Below, piece after piece: positions 1-5,342 of a stretch of 5,821 nucleotides of DNA. The stretch comes from Actinomycetota bacterium. Lineage in GTDB: Bacteria; Actinomycetota; Acidimicrobiia; Acidimicrobiales; Ilumatobacteraceae. Made by a program: the position numbers and the translations under genes. The stretch spans positions 1-5,821 of the forward strand of contig SXPW01000106.1 of NCBI GenBank assembly GCA_005793785.1, written 5' to 3'. Below the pieces are notes generated by a model. It ran no database searches. It worked only from the letters and a program-made list of their open reading frames with translations, and had not been told where the DNA came from. How positions within the stretch are numbered: position 1 is the stretch's first letter; every line of letters begins with the position of its first letter.

Positions 1-80
1 GGTTGCACGCGGCGCACCTCCACCATTCCGTACGCTCCGTCCCACATCGATGGTTTCTTGACCGGGCGTCGGCGCGTCAT
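1..80 (-). CDS. Partial unknown protein, N-terminal 26 residues only
   Basis: An open frame starts with ATG at base 80 on the minus strand and runs off the left edge without a stop. The visible 26 residues begin MTRRRPVKKPSMWDG, a strongly basic N-terminus followed by a mixed stretch, with no membrane segment yet. Its ATG overlaps the TGA of the upstream 37-codon gene (ATGA, bases 77-80), the usual sign of translational coupling, so the two are probably co-transcribed. I see no clear Shine-Dalgarno just upstream, which fits re-initiation after the upstream stop. I do not recognise the family, and too little is visible to assign a role. The overlap junction is the main argument that this is a real gene. 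Confidence 0.45.
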   Translation of the reverse strand, partial: MTRRRPVKKPSMWDGAYGMVEVRRVQ

Positions 81-190
81 GCCAGGAACGCCCACGCGAC
101 GAGACCAGCGAAGATGACGAAGGCGCTCGCGATGACGGCGTAATCCAACGGAGTCGCCTTGTACTTGCGGTGCGGATCGAATCCCACCAT
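77..190 (-). CDS. 37-aa single-span membrane microprotein
   Basis: This small frame runs from ATG (188-190) to TGA (77-79). The protein begins MVGFDPHRKYKATPLDYAV: a polar, basic N-terminus (H7, R8, K9, K11), then an unbroken hydrophobic segment at about residues 17-36 rich in Ala, Val, Ile and Phe, ending right after the helix. This is the layout of a one-helix inner-membrane protein with its N-terminus inside. It overlaps the next minus-strand gene by ATGA and diverges from the crotonase gene with only 17 bp between start codons. An alternative start is GTG at 185-187 (36 aa), which would sit 6 nt behind a possible -10 hexamer. No function is assigned. The frame is too short to be secure alone; the sharp hydrophobic pattern, the coupled stop/start and the lack of any other gene here support it. 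Confidence 0.55.
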   Translation of the reverse strand: MVGFDPHRKYKATPLDYAVIASAFVIFAGLVAWAFLA

Positions 191-195
191 GCAAG

Positions 196-201
196 TATCG
201 T
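196..201 (+). promoter_or_regulatory. Candidate -10 element (TATCGT) for leaderless crotonase mRNA
   Basis: TATCGT matches the actinobacterial TANNNT -10 pattern and ends 6 nt before the crotonase ATG at 208. Transcription starting about 7 nt behind the hexamer would begin on the start codon itself. There is no Shine-Dalgarno in the 17-bp spacer, and the opposite gene begins at 190, so a conventional leader would have to start inside that gene. I see no convincing -35 hexamer. A weaker reverse-strand hexamer (GATACT, 199-194) overlaps it and could serve the minus-strand microprotein gene. Confidence 0.45.
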
Positions 202-207
202 CGGTGT

Positions 208-984
208 ATGGCTGAGATCGAGGTCACGCAATCAGATGCGATTGCGACCGTCACCATCAACAGACCCGAACGCAAGAATGCCGTGACCGGCGACATGTGG
301 GCCCAACTCGCCGAAACATTCCGCGGACTGTCCGCCAATGCCGACGTTCGATGTGTCGTCATCACGGGTGCCGGGGGAGAGTTCTGTTCGGGCGCCGATC
401 TCTCCGCCCGTGAAGGCAGCGGTCGACCGGTACATCAGCTCGCGGCGATGCGACACGTCAACGACGCCGCATTGTCGTTGCACCGCATGCCCCAACCGAC
501 CATCGCCAAGGTGCGCGGCGTCGCTGTCGGCGCGGGTTGCAACATGGCGCTCGGTTGCGACCTCGTCGTGGCGAGCGAGAACGCGCGCTTCAGCGAGATC
601 TTCGCCAAACGCGGACTCTCGGTGGATTTCGGCGGTACATGGTTGTTGCCACGCCGCATCGGCCTGCACCGAGCGAAGGAGATGGCGCTGTTCGGTGACA
701 TCATCTCCGCCGCCGCTGCCCGCGAACTCGGATTGGTGAACCGAGTCCTTCCCGATACCGACATCGACGCATTCGTCGACGAGTGGGCACGACGACTGGC
801 GGCTGGACCGCCGATTGCGCTGGCCCTCACCAAGCGAATGTTGAACAATTCAGCGCACGTCACGATGGAAGAAGCACTCGACGACGAGGGAGCGGCACAA
901 ACCGTGAACTTCGGAACCAAGGACACCATCGAGGCCATGGCGGCCTTCATGCAGAAGCGGGAGCCGAAATTCAAGGGCTACTGA
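208..984 (+). CDS. Enoyl-CoA hydratase/isomerase family protein (crotonase superfamily, PaaG-like active site)
   Basis: This cytoplasmic acyl-CoA enzyme has 258 residues, the usual length for a single-domain crotonase. Family marks include RPERKNAV (19-26), the first oxyanion-hole segment with SGADL (61-65), the second at GVAVGAGCN (104-112), GGTWLLPR (142-149) and the C-terminal FMQKREPKFKG tail. By hand alignment to rat mitochondrial enoyl-CoA hydratase, the two catalytic glutamates (Glu144, Glu164) fall on Asn112 and Phe132, so simple hydratase chemistry is doubtful. Asp140, in SVDFGGT, sits where PaaG-type isomerases and 4-chlorobenzoyl-CoA dehalogenase carry their catalytic Asp, suggesting double-bond isomerisation or related chemistry. 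The substrate cannot be read from sequence. ATG 208 is chosen because the family fold starts about ten residues later and a candidate -10 lies just upstream. It probably forms an operon with the membrane-protein gene that begins at its stop codon. Confidence 0.93.
   Translation: MAEIEVTQSDAIATVTINRPERKNAVTGDMWAQLAETFRGLSANADVRCVVITGAGGEFCSGADLSAREGSGRPVHQLAAMRHVNDAALSLHRMPQPTIAKVRGVAVGAGCNMALGCDLVVASENARFSEIFAKRGLSVDFGGTWLLPRRIGLHRAKEMALFGDIISAAAARELGLVNRVLPDTDIDAFVDEWARRLAAGPPIALALTKRMLNNSAHVTMEEALDDEGAAQTVNFGTKDTIEAMAAFMQKREPKFKGY
973..977 (+). promoter_or_regulatory. Shine-Dalgarno-like AAGGG at the end of the crotonase gene
   Basis: AAGGG lies inside the last crotonase codons. It is 7 nt before GTG at 985, ideal spacing, but only 3 nt before CTG at 981. 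The well-placed GTG opens a frame that ends after nine codons at TAG 1012-1014, whereas the long membrane-protein frame has only the poorly spaced CTG. This mismatch is why the downstream start is uncertain. Confidence 0.4.
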
Positions 985-1628
985 GTGTCGTCGTTGCGAC
1001 ACTTGCGCTCCTAGCGCCCTTTGCCGACGAAGGCGACGGCACCGACGAACAAGGCGGAACCGACGCCACCGACACGCTCATCATCGAGTCGGCCGTCACC
1101 ACGGTGCCTTCGTCGTGCACCACGCCCGAATCGTTGCGGAGCGTCTTCTTGGGAACCGTCGTGAGTGTGGAGGCGAACTTCGTCCTCTATTCGATTGATG
1201 CCGAGCGTTTCGGAGCCGTCACCGACCTGTTGCGCGATGGGGTGCTCACCGTGCGATACCCGATCGACGATGTGAAGTATCTCGACATCGGGGAACGGTT
1301 CCTGGTGGGAGCCGTCGCAGCGCCATCGGGAATTCGGGGTGATGTTCCGGTGTTGGAATCCAAGGTTCGTGTTCCGCCCGACATGTTCGGCGGCGATTCC
1401 GTCGCGGCGGTACAACGCGTCTCCTGCCCCGACTACGAGGACCCGGTGCGAACGCTCCTGGCCAACGGTGATCCCATCGACACCGGCATCCTGCGTCCGC
1501 TGCTACGAGATCGCAGTGGGTTGTTGCGCGCAATACTGCTGCCCGTCGTCGGTGGACTCGGCGTGCTGTTTCTCCTGGCTGCCAGCCGCTATCTGTTGGC
1601 GGGTGCTATCCGTGGAATGCGGAAGTAG
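981..1628 (+). CDS. Secreted/membrane-anchored protein of unknown function, start uncertain
   Basis: From CTG 981 the frame gives 215 residues. The first 14 are hydrophobic and signal-like (LSVVVATLALLAPF), followed by an acidic, Thr-rich linker (15-40). An extracytoplasmic beta-rich region (about 46-160) holds FLGTVVSVE and two cysteines, C46 and C149, that could form a disulfide. A C-terminal membrane helix lies at about 181-207, followed by a basic tail (RGMRK) that would face the cytoplasm. I recall similar proteins in Acidimicrobiia but know no function. The frame has no ATG, GTG or TTG between 786 and 1104. CTG 981 overlaps the crotonase TGA (CTGA), while GTG 1104 would delete the hydrophobic N-terminus and give 175 codons including the stop. 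A frameshift from GTG 985 is another explanation. Its 3' end overlaps rpe by 23 bp, tail to tail. Confidence 0.7.
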   Translation: MSVVVATLALLAPFADEGDGTDEQGGTDATDTLIIESAVTTVPSSCTTPESLRSVFLGTVVSVEANFVLYSIDAERFGAVTDLLRDGVLTVRYPIDDVKYLDIGERFLVGAVAAPSGIRGDVPVLESKVRVPPDMFGGDSVAAVQRVSCPDYEDPVRTLLANGDPIDTGILRPLLRDRSGLLRAILLPVVGGLGVLFLLAASRYLLAGAIRGMRK

Positions 1629-2289
1629 CCAGGCCGCGCAACTCGCTCACGGCGTGACCGAGACCCTTCTCGTCGCGGAAGAGCGCACTACCGGCGATCA
1701 ACACGTTGGCTCCCGCGCGTGCCGCGCCGGCGATGGTGGTCGGTGAGATGCCACCGTCGACCTCGAGATCGACCCGGTCGCTCAAATCGGCCCGGTTGAT
1801 CATGTCGCGGACGATGCGAATCTTGGGTTCCATCGTCGAAATGTACGACTGACCACCGAACCCCGGGTTCACCGTCATGACGAGTACCAGGTCGACGAGG
1901 TCGAGCACGTTGGCGACCTCGTCGGGTGGAGTCGCCGGATTCAGCGCGACCGCGGCGGTTGCCCCGAGTTCGCGAATGTTCCCGAGCGTGCGGTGGAGGT
2001 GGTCGCACGCTTCGGCGTGCACGATGAGTCGCTGACAACCGGCCTCGACGTACCGCTTGGCCATCACGTCGGGCGTCAACACCATGAGGTGTGCCTCGAA
2101 CGGCTTCGACGTGAGGTGCCGAGTCGAGGCGATGACGTCGGGACCGAAGGTGAGATTCGGGACGAATTGGCCGTCCATGACGTCCCACTGAATGAGGTCG
2201 ACACCCGCCGCGTCGAGCGCGACGACCGCCTCGCCCAACTTGGAGAAATCCACGGGCAACACCGACGGAGCGATCTGCACGGGACGCAT
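1606..2289 (-). CDS. rpe: Ribulose-phosphate 3-epimerase
   Basis: This enzyme interconverts D-ribulose 5-phosphate and D-xylulose 5-phosphate in the cytoplasmic pentose phosphate pathway. The 227-residue TIM barrel is full length. Marks in order are IAPSVLPVDF (6-15), DVMDGQFVPNLTFG (36-49), EAHLMV (65-70), NPGFGGQ (141-147), EVDGGI (176-181) and the phosphate-binding GSALF (200-204). Of the four metal ligands in the well-studied enzymes (His, Asp, His, Asp), three are present as D36, H67 and D178. The first His is replaced by Gln34 (IQWDVMDG instead of IHxDVMDG). D36 and D178 also serve as the acid/base pair in the family, so the protein is probably active. ATG 2289 fits the family start exactly. 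It diverges from the RNA methyltransferase gene across 27 bp, with a candidate -10 (TAGGCT) 9 nt upstream and no Shine-Dalgarno. Confidence 0.96.
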   Translation of the reverse strand: MRPVQIAPSVLPVDFSKLGEAVVALDAAGVDLIQWDVMDGQFVPNLTFGPDVIASTRHLTSKPFEAHLMVLTPDVMAKRYVEAGCQRLIVHAEACDHLHRTLGNIRELGATAAVALNPATPPDEVANVLDLVDLVLVMTVNPGFGGQSYISTMEPKIRIVRDMINRADLSDRVDLEVDGGISPTTIAGAARAGANVLIAGSALFRDEKGLGHAVSELRGLATSAFHG

Positions 2290-2298
2290 GTCGTTTCA

Positions 2299-2308
2299 AG
2301 CCTAGGGT
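2299..2308. promoter_or_regulatory. Overlapping divergent -10 elements of rpe and the RNA methyltransferase gene
   Basis: The 27-bp spacer holds AGCCTAGGGT. Read forward, TAGGGT (2303-2308) is a TANNNT hexamer ending 8 nt before GTG 2317. Read in reverse, TAGGCT (2304-2299) is a TANNNT hexamer ending 9 nt before the rpe ATG at 2289. They share the central TA inside the palindrome CCTAGG (2301-2306). Both predicted transcripts would begin at or within about 2 nt of the start codon. The AGGG here could instead be read as a weak Shine-Dalgarno for the GTG. No -35 hexamer is convincing on either side; any -35 contact would lie within the opposing gene. Confidence 0.5.
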
Positions 2309-2316
2309 CGGTACTC

Positions 2317-3537
2317 GTGACCGACGCCGAATCATCCGCGCAGGTCGGCGCAATTCGACGACTACACATCGAGCGACTCGTTGCCGGCGGTGATGGAATG
2401 GCACGTGATGCCGACGGGCGTGTCGTGTTCGTCGAGTCGGTCGCGGCAGGCGAGCACGTGGACGCCGAATTCGTGGAAGTGAAGCGCGACTTCGCACGAG
2501 CCCGCGTGGTTTCGGTGGTTGCACCGTCGATGGAACGCGTGCAGCCGCCGTGTCGGCACGTGGTCGACGGTTGCGGCGGTTGCAACTGGCAACACATCGC
2601 CACGACCGCCCAGCACGATGCGAAGGTGGAGATCGTTCGTGAGGCGTTCGCGCGAACCGCACGGCTCCCAGAGGTGCCAGTCACCCGTGGCGGCTCCGTC
2701 GGTCACGACGCACTTCGCACCACCGTGCGCATGGCGGTAACCGCCGACGGTCGGCTCGGTTTCCGTCGCGGAGCATCCCACGAAGTGGTGAACATCGAAT
2801 CGTGCCTCGTCATGCATCCGCGAATCGCCGAACTCGTGGAAACCGCGGGAGTTCGCGTCGGGAAGGACGCTCACGGAACGCCTGAAGTTTCGTTGCGCTG
2901 CGGCGATGCCACCGGCGAACGTGGCGTGTGGTCGCACGATCGAGCGCGACTGCTCGGACTTCCCGATGACGTGGTGACCGGTGCGGGCGCGGTGGTGCAC
3001 GAAGAAGTGGCGGGAGTGCGATTGCGGGTCTCGATGGAGTCGTTCTTCCAGGCGTCACGCCAGGCGGCGGAGTTGTTGGTGGATGCCGTATCGCGTGCAG
3101 CGGACGGTTGCCTCGATGGTTCGGAGGGTCCGGTGATCGACGCGTACGGGGGAGTCGGGCTGTTCAGCGCCACGCTGGTGCCCATCGACGTGCAGGCAAT
3201 CCTGGTGGAGTCGAGCAAGGCGGCGTGCGACGACGCCTACGCCAACCTGCGCGGTCACACCGCCGACATCGTGCAATCCCGATTCGAACAATGGAAACCG
3301 CAATCCGCGGGACTCGTCATCGCCGACCCCGCAAGGAGCGGTCTCGGCAAAGCCGCCGTGAGTGTGATTGCGCACACCGATGCGCCGCGGGTGGTGTTGG
3401 TGTCCTGCGACCCCGTGGCCGCCGCCCGCGACGCCCGACTGCTCGTGGACGCCGGATACTCACCCGACGCGGTGGAAGTGCTGGATCTCTTTCCGCACAC
3501 CCACCATGTCGAAGTCGTGAGCACGTTCCGCCGTTAG
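2317..3537 (+). CDS. TrmA/RlmC/RlmD-family 23S rRNA or tRNA (uracil-5-)-methyltransferase, 4Fe-4S type
   Basis: This SAM-dependent enzyme makes 5-methyluridine in structured RNA. From GTG 2317 it has 406 residues, normal for the family. A TRAM-like RNA-binding domain fills about residues 11-70. An Fe-S site follows: C79-x6-C86-x2-C89 (CGGCNWQH), with the likely fourth ligand C163 (ESCLV). The methyltransferase domain has SFFQ (242-245), SAM motif I VIDAYGGVGLFS (273-284), DPARSG (337-342), the nucleophile C364 in VSCDP, and the proposed general base E399 in HHVEVV. All catalytic residues are present. The open frame extends upstream to 1993, but that part is the shadow of rpe. GTG 2317 is chosen because the TRAM domain begins about ten residues later and a -10 hexamer lies 8 nt upstream; ATG 2398 would cut the TRAM domain. 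Which uridine it modifies (tRNA U54, 23S U747 or U1939, E. coli numbering) cannot be told. Confidence 0.92.
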   Translation: MTDAESSAQVGAIRRLHIERLVAGGDGMARDADGRVVFVESVAAGEHVDAEFVEVKRDFARARVVSVVAPSMERVQPPCRHVVDGCGGCNWQHIATTAQHDAKVEIVREAFARTARLPEVPVTRGGSVGHDALRTTVRMAVTADGRLGFRRGASHEVVNIESCLVMHPRIAELVETAGVRVGKDAHGTPEVSLRCGDATGERGVWSHDRARLLGLPDDVVTGAGAVVHEEVAGVRLRVSMESFFQASRQAAELLVDAVSRAADGCLDGSEGPVIDAYGGVGLFSATLVPIDVQAILVESSKAACDDAYANLRGHTADIVQSRFEQWKPQSAGLVIADPARSGLGKAAVSVIAHTDAPRVVLVSCDPVAAARDARLLVDAGYSPDAVEVLDLFPHTHHVEVVSTFRR

Positions 3538-3557
3538 ACCCGAGTTACTTGCGTTCA

Positions 3558-3563
3558 TAACAT
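3558..3563 (+). promoter_or_regulatory. Candidate -10 element (TAACAT) ahead of the DUF4287 gene
   Basis: TAACAT fits TANNNT and ends 6 nt before GTG 3570, the same distance seen ahead of the crotonase gene. Between them lies GGAGGG, which looks like a perfect Shine-Dalgarno but touches the start codon, too close to work for this GTG. No other in-frame start lies at a workable distance; the next in-frame ATG is at 3693. A leaderless transcript therefore explains the start best, although read-through from the upstream methyltransferase gene (32-bp gap) is also possible. Confidence 0.42.
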
Positions 3564-3569
3564 GGAGGG

Positions 3570-4127
3570 GTGGCAACTCGTGGTGGCGAACGTTCCGCGC
3601 ACTTTCCTCGCATCGAAAAGAAGTACGGAAAGCCGGTGGCATTCTGGTTGAAGCAACTCGCATCGCTGCCGAGCGACAAGTACGCCGATCACATGGAGTT
3701 CCTCCGCGAGCGTCACGGATTCAGTCGCGAGCACGCGAACGCACTCATCATGTTCAACCGCGGTTCGACCTCGTCGAAGCGACACGCCGACCCGAAGCAG
3801 TACCTCTCGACGCTCGACGCCAAGAAGGTCAAGACCGTCAAGGCGATCTTCAAGGCGGTTCAGACCAAGTATCCGAAACTCGAACTGGTGATGGCGTGGA
3901 ACCAGCCAATGTTGACCACCGGTACGGCATACGTCATCGGGGTGTCGGTGTCGAAGAATCACATCACGCTCAACCCGTTCAGCAAGGCCGTCATGGACGA
4001 ATTTCGCACGAAACTCGCGGCCTACGACCCGTTGAAACACACCTTCAAGGTGCCCGTGGACTGGAAGGTCGACGTCGGTCTCCTGCAGCGACTGGCCAAG
4101 GCCCGTCTCGCGGAAATCACGAAGTAA
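3570..4127 (+). CDS. DUF4287 and DUF1801/YdhG-like domain protein, function unknown
   Basis: This is a soluble, basic protein of 185 residues with no signal or membrane segment. The N-terminal part (about 10-66) matches the DUF4287 pattern: AHFPRIEKKYGKP, then FWLKQL, a KYADHMEFLRERHGFSREHAN helix pair split at about residues 38-57, and ALIMFNRG. The C-terminal part (about 85-183) resembles the DUF1801/YdhG-like fold, with VMAWNQPML (107-115), a beta strand AYVIGVSVSKNHI, LNPFSKAVMDEF and a final FKVPVDWKVD segment plus C-terminal helix. Such fusions are widespread in Actinobacteria, mostly uncharacterised; I assign no reaction. GTG 3570 is the only sensible start, since the next in-frame ATG (3693) would remove most of the first domain. 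It follows the methyltransferase gene by 32 bp in the same direction and ends 18 bp from the convergent transporter gene. Confidence 0.87.
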   Translation: MATRGGERSAHFPRIEKKYGKPVAFWLKQLASLPSDKYADHMEFLRERHGFSREHANALIMFNRGSTSSKRHADPKQYLSTLDAKKVKTVKAIFKAVQTKYPKLELVMAWNQPMLTTGTAYVIGVSVSKNHITLNPFSKAVMDEFRTKLAAYDPLKHTFKVPVDWKVDVGLLQRLAKARLAEITK

Positions 4128-4145
4128 CCGCCGACGAGAGCGAAC

Positions 4146-5324
4146 TCAATTCGCGACGTCCCGTGCGGTAAGTCGCAAGGATGCAAACACCACTGTGGCG
4201 AGCCATGCCGAGCCGGTGACGAGCAACATCGAGGCAACGGGTGAATCGAAGGCGTCGCGAAGTTGTCCGCCGAGAATCGGGCCGAGTGATCCGCCCAGCG
4301 TGGACACCAATCCGACGCCGCCCATGATCGCACCGAGGTTCTCCGTGCCGATCACCGACCGGGCGATGACGCCGTCGAGTGCCGAAAGAGCCCCGATGGT
4401 GATACCCGCAATCGCCACGTAGATGATTGCGATGGCCCACTGTCCGCTGCCGAGAAGAAGCAGGGCGCCAACTCCGAGGAGTGCGCGTGCGGTGATCATC
4501 AGTCGCGGAGCACCGAATCGCTTCATCGCCGGAACGAGCGGCAGGCGACCCGCCAACTGCATCAATCCACGAGCACTCGCGAATCCGGCGGCGACGCTCG
4601 AGGTGGTTCCCGCCCATGTCATCGTGGGTACCTGGTACACGAGCAACGTCGATGCGGCGATGCCCGAGAGGAATGCGGCAAGTGTGAACCGACGCAGTCG
4701 CCAGTCGCGCGCCGCCATGCGGAGTGTGCCACCGAGCTTTTCCTTGGCCGGAGCGGACGCCGTGCGTGGTACGCAAATCGCGGCACATGTCACGAACACG
4801 ATGCTTGTGACGAGTGCCGGAAAACGAATCGCAGATTCCCAACCGAATCGTGTTCGCAACGCTTCGGTGAGAGGAATCATGATCGGAGATGACAGGGCGC
4901 CCCAGATCGTCAGACGAGTGATCGCACGTGCCGCGTCGGAATCCACCGTGCGCACCGCAAGAGGCTGTGTGAACGAGTAGAACCCGCACGCACCCATGAC
5001 GCCGCCCCCGAGGGCGTACGCAATCAGGAACGTCGTGCCGGAGAAATTCGCGCTGGCGGCATAGATGCAGGCGCCTATCGGGCCGATGATTCCCAGGACG
5101 GCTCGTGGTCCGATGGTGTCGAGACGGCGGCCGGTTGCGATGGCTCCGGCTCCGGCCAACAAGTTCGCCGCGCCATAGGTCAGGCCGAGCGTTCCGGAGG
5201 AAACTCGGTGGACGACGGTGAGATCCTCGAACAGCACCCCGAACCCGTAGAACCACGTGCCGTAAACGACGATCGTGAGAATGCCGAGTGCGTCAAGGCG
5301 CAACCAAGAGCGACCCGACGGCAC
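4146..5324 (-). CDS. MFS transporter, 12 predicted membrane helices
   Basis: This 392-residue major facilitator superfamily permease sits in the cytoplasmic membrane. I count about twelve hydrophobic spans, near 12-32, 45-64, 75-92, 98-118, 137-155, 167-186, 213-232, 244-262, 277-292, 296-316, 330-350 and 362-384. MFS motif A lies after helix 2 (GRRLDTIGPR, 65-74) and a degenerate copy after helix 8 (GRLPLVPAMKRFGAPR, 259-274). A longer basic loop (187-211) separates the halves. The substrate cannot be told from sequence. Its start GTG (5324-5322) lies 18 bp after the stop of the CadI/ArsI gene, with no clear Shine-Dalgarno; an in-frame TAG at 5345 rules out a longer form. Co-transcription suggests export of a metalloid, its organic form or a breakdown product, but this is inference. 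Cysteines occur at about 85, 113, 180 and 184 and could matter for thiophilic cargo. Confidence 0.9.
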   Translation of the reverse strand: MPSGRSWLRLDALGILTIVVYGTWFYGFGVLFEDLTVVHRVSSGTLGLTYGAANLLAGAGAIATGRRLDTIGPRAVLGIIGPIGACIYAASANFSGTTFLIAYALGGGVMGACGFYSFTQPLAVRTVDSDAARAITRLTIWGALSSPIMIPLTEALRTRFGWESAIRFPALVTSIVFVTCAAICVPRTASAPAKEKLGGTLRMAARDWRLRRFTLAAFLSGIAASTLLVYQVPTMTWAGTTSSVAAGFASARGLMQLAGRLPLVPAMKRFGAPRLMITARALLGVGALLLLGSGQWAIAIIYVAIAGITIGALSALDGVIARSVIGTENLGAIMGGVGLVSTLGGSLGPILGGQLRDAFDSPVASMLLVTGSAWLATVVFASLRLTARDVAN

Positions 5325-5342
5325 GGGAATGATGACTTGCGA

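Noticed and set aside
783..980. Upstream extension of the membrane-protein frame inside the crotonase gene, starting from ATG 783
   Set aside because: It would overlap the crotonase by about 200 bp and put a polar, low-complexity stretch rich in Arg, His and Gly before the signal-like segment; it looks like an out-of-frame shadow.
1993..2316. Upstream extension of the RNA methyltransferase frame over the rpe gene, starting from ATG 1993
   Set aside because: This part is antisense to a strongly supported rpe, and the encoded residues do not resemble the TRAM domain, which begins only after GTG 2317.
1688..2662. 324-codon minus-strand frame spanning rpe and the methyltransferase start
   Set aside because: It is extremely Arg-rich, out of frame with rpe and antisense to the methyltransferase; a GC-driven shadow.
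3562..3651. 29-codon frame from ATG 3562 overlapping the DUF4287 start
   Set aside because: It has no Shine-Dalgarno of its own, its composition looks like a shifted reading of the real gene, and nothing suggests a conserved peptide.
4140..4154. Small inverted repeat GCGAA-CTCAA-TTCGC between the convergent DUF4287 and MFS genes
   Set aside because: The stem has only five pairs, has no following T-run on either strand and extends into the end of the transporter gene; too weak to call a terminator.
4423..4980. Long plus-strand open frame (185 codons) opposite the MFS gene, rich in Arg, Ala and Ser
   Set aside because: It is antisense to a clear 12-helix transporter; high GC leaves such frames open, and its sequence shows no domain-like pattern.
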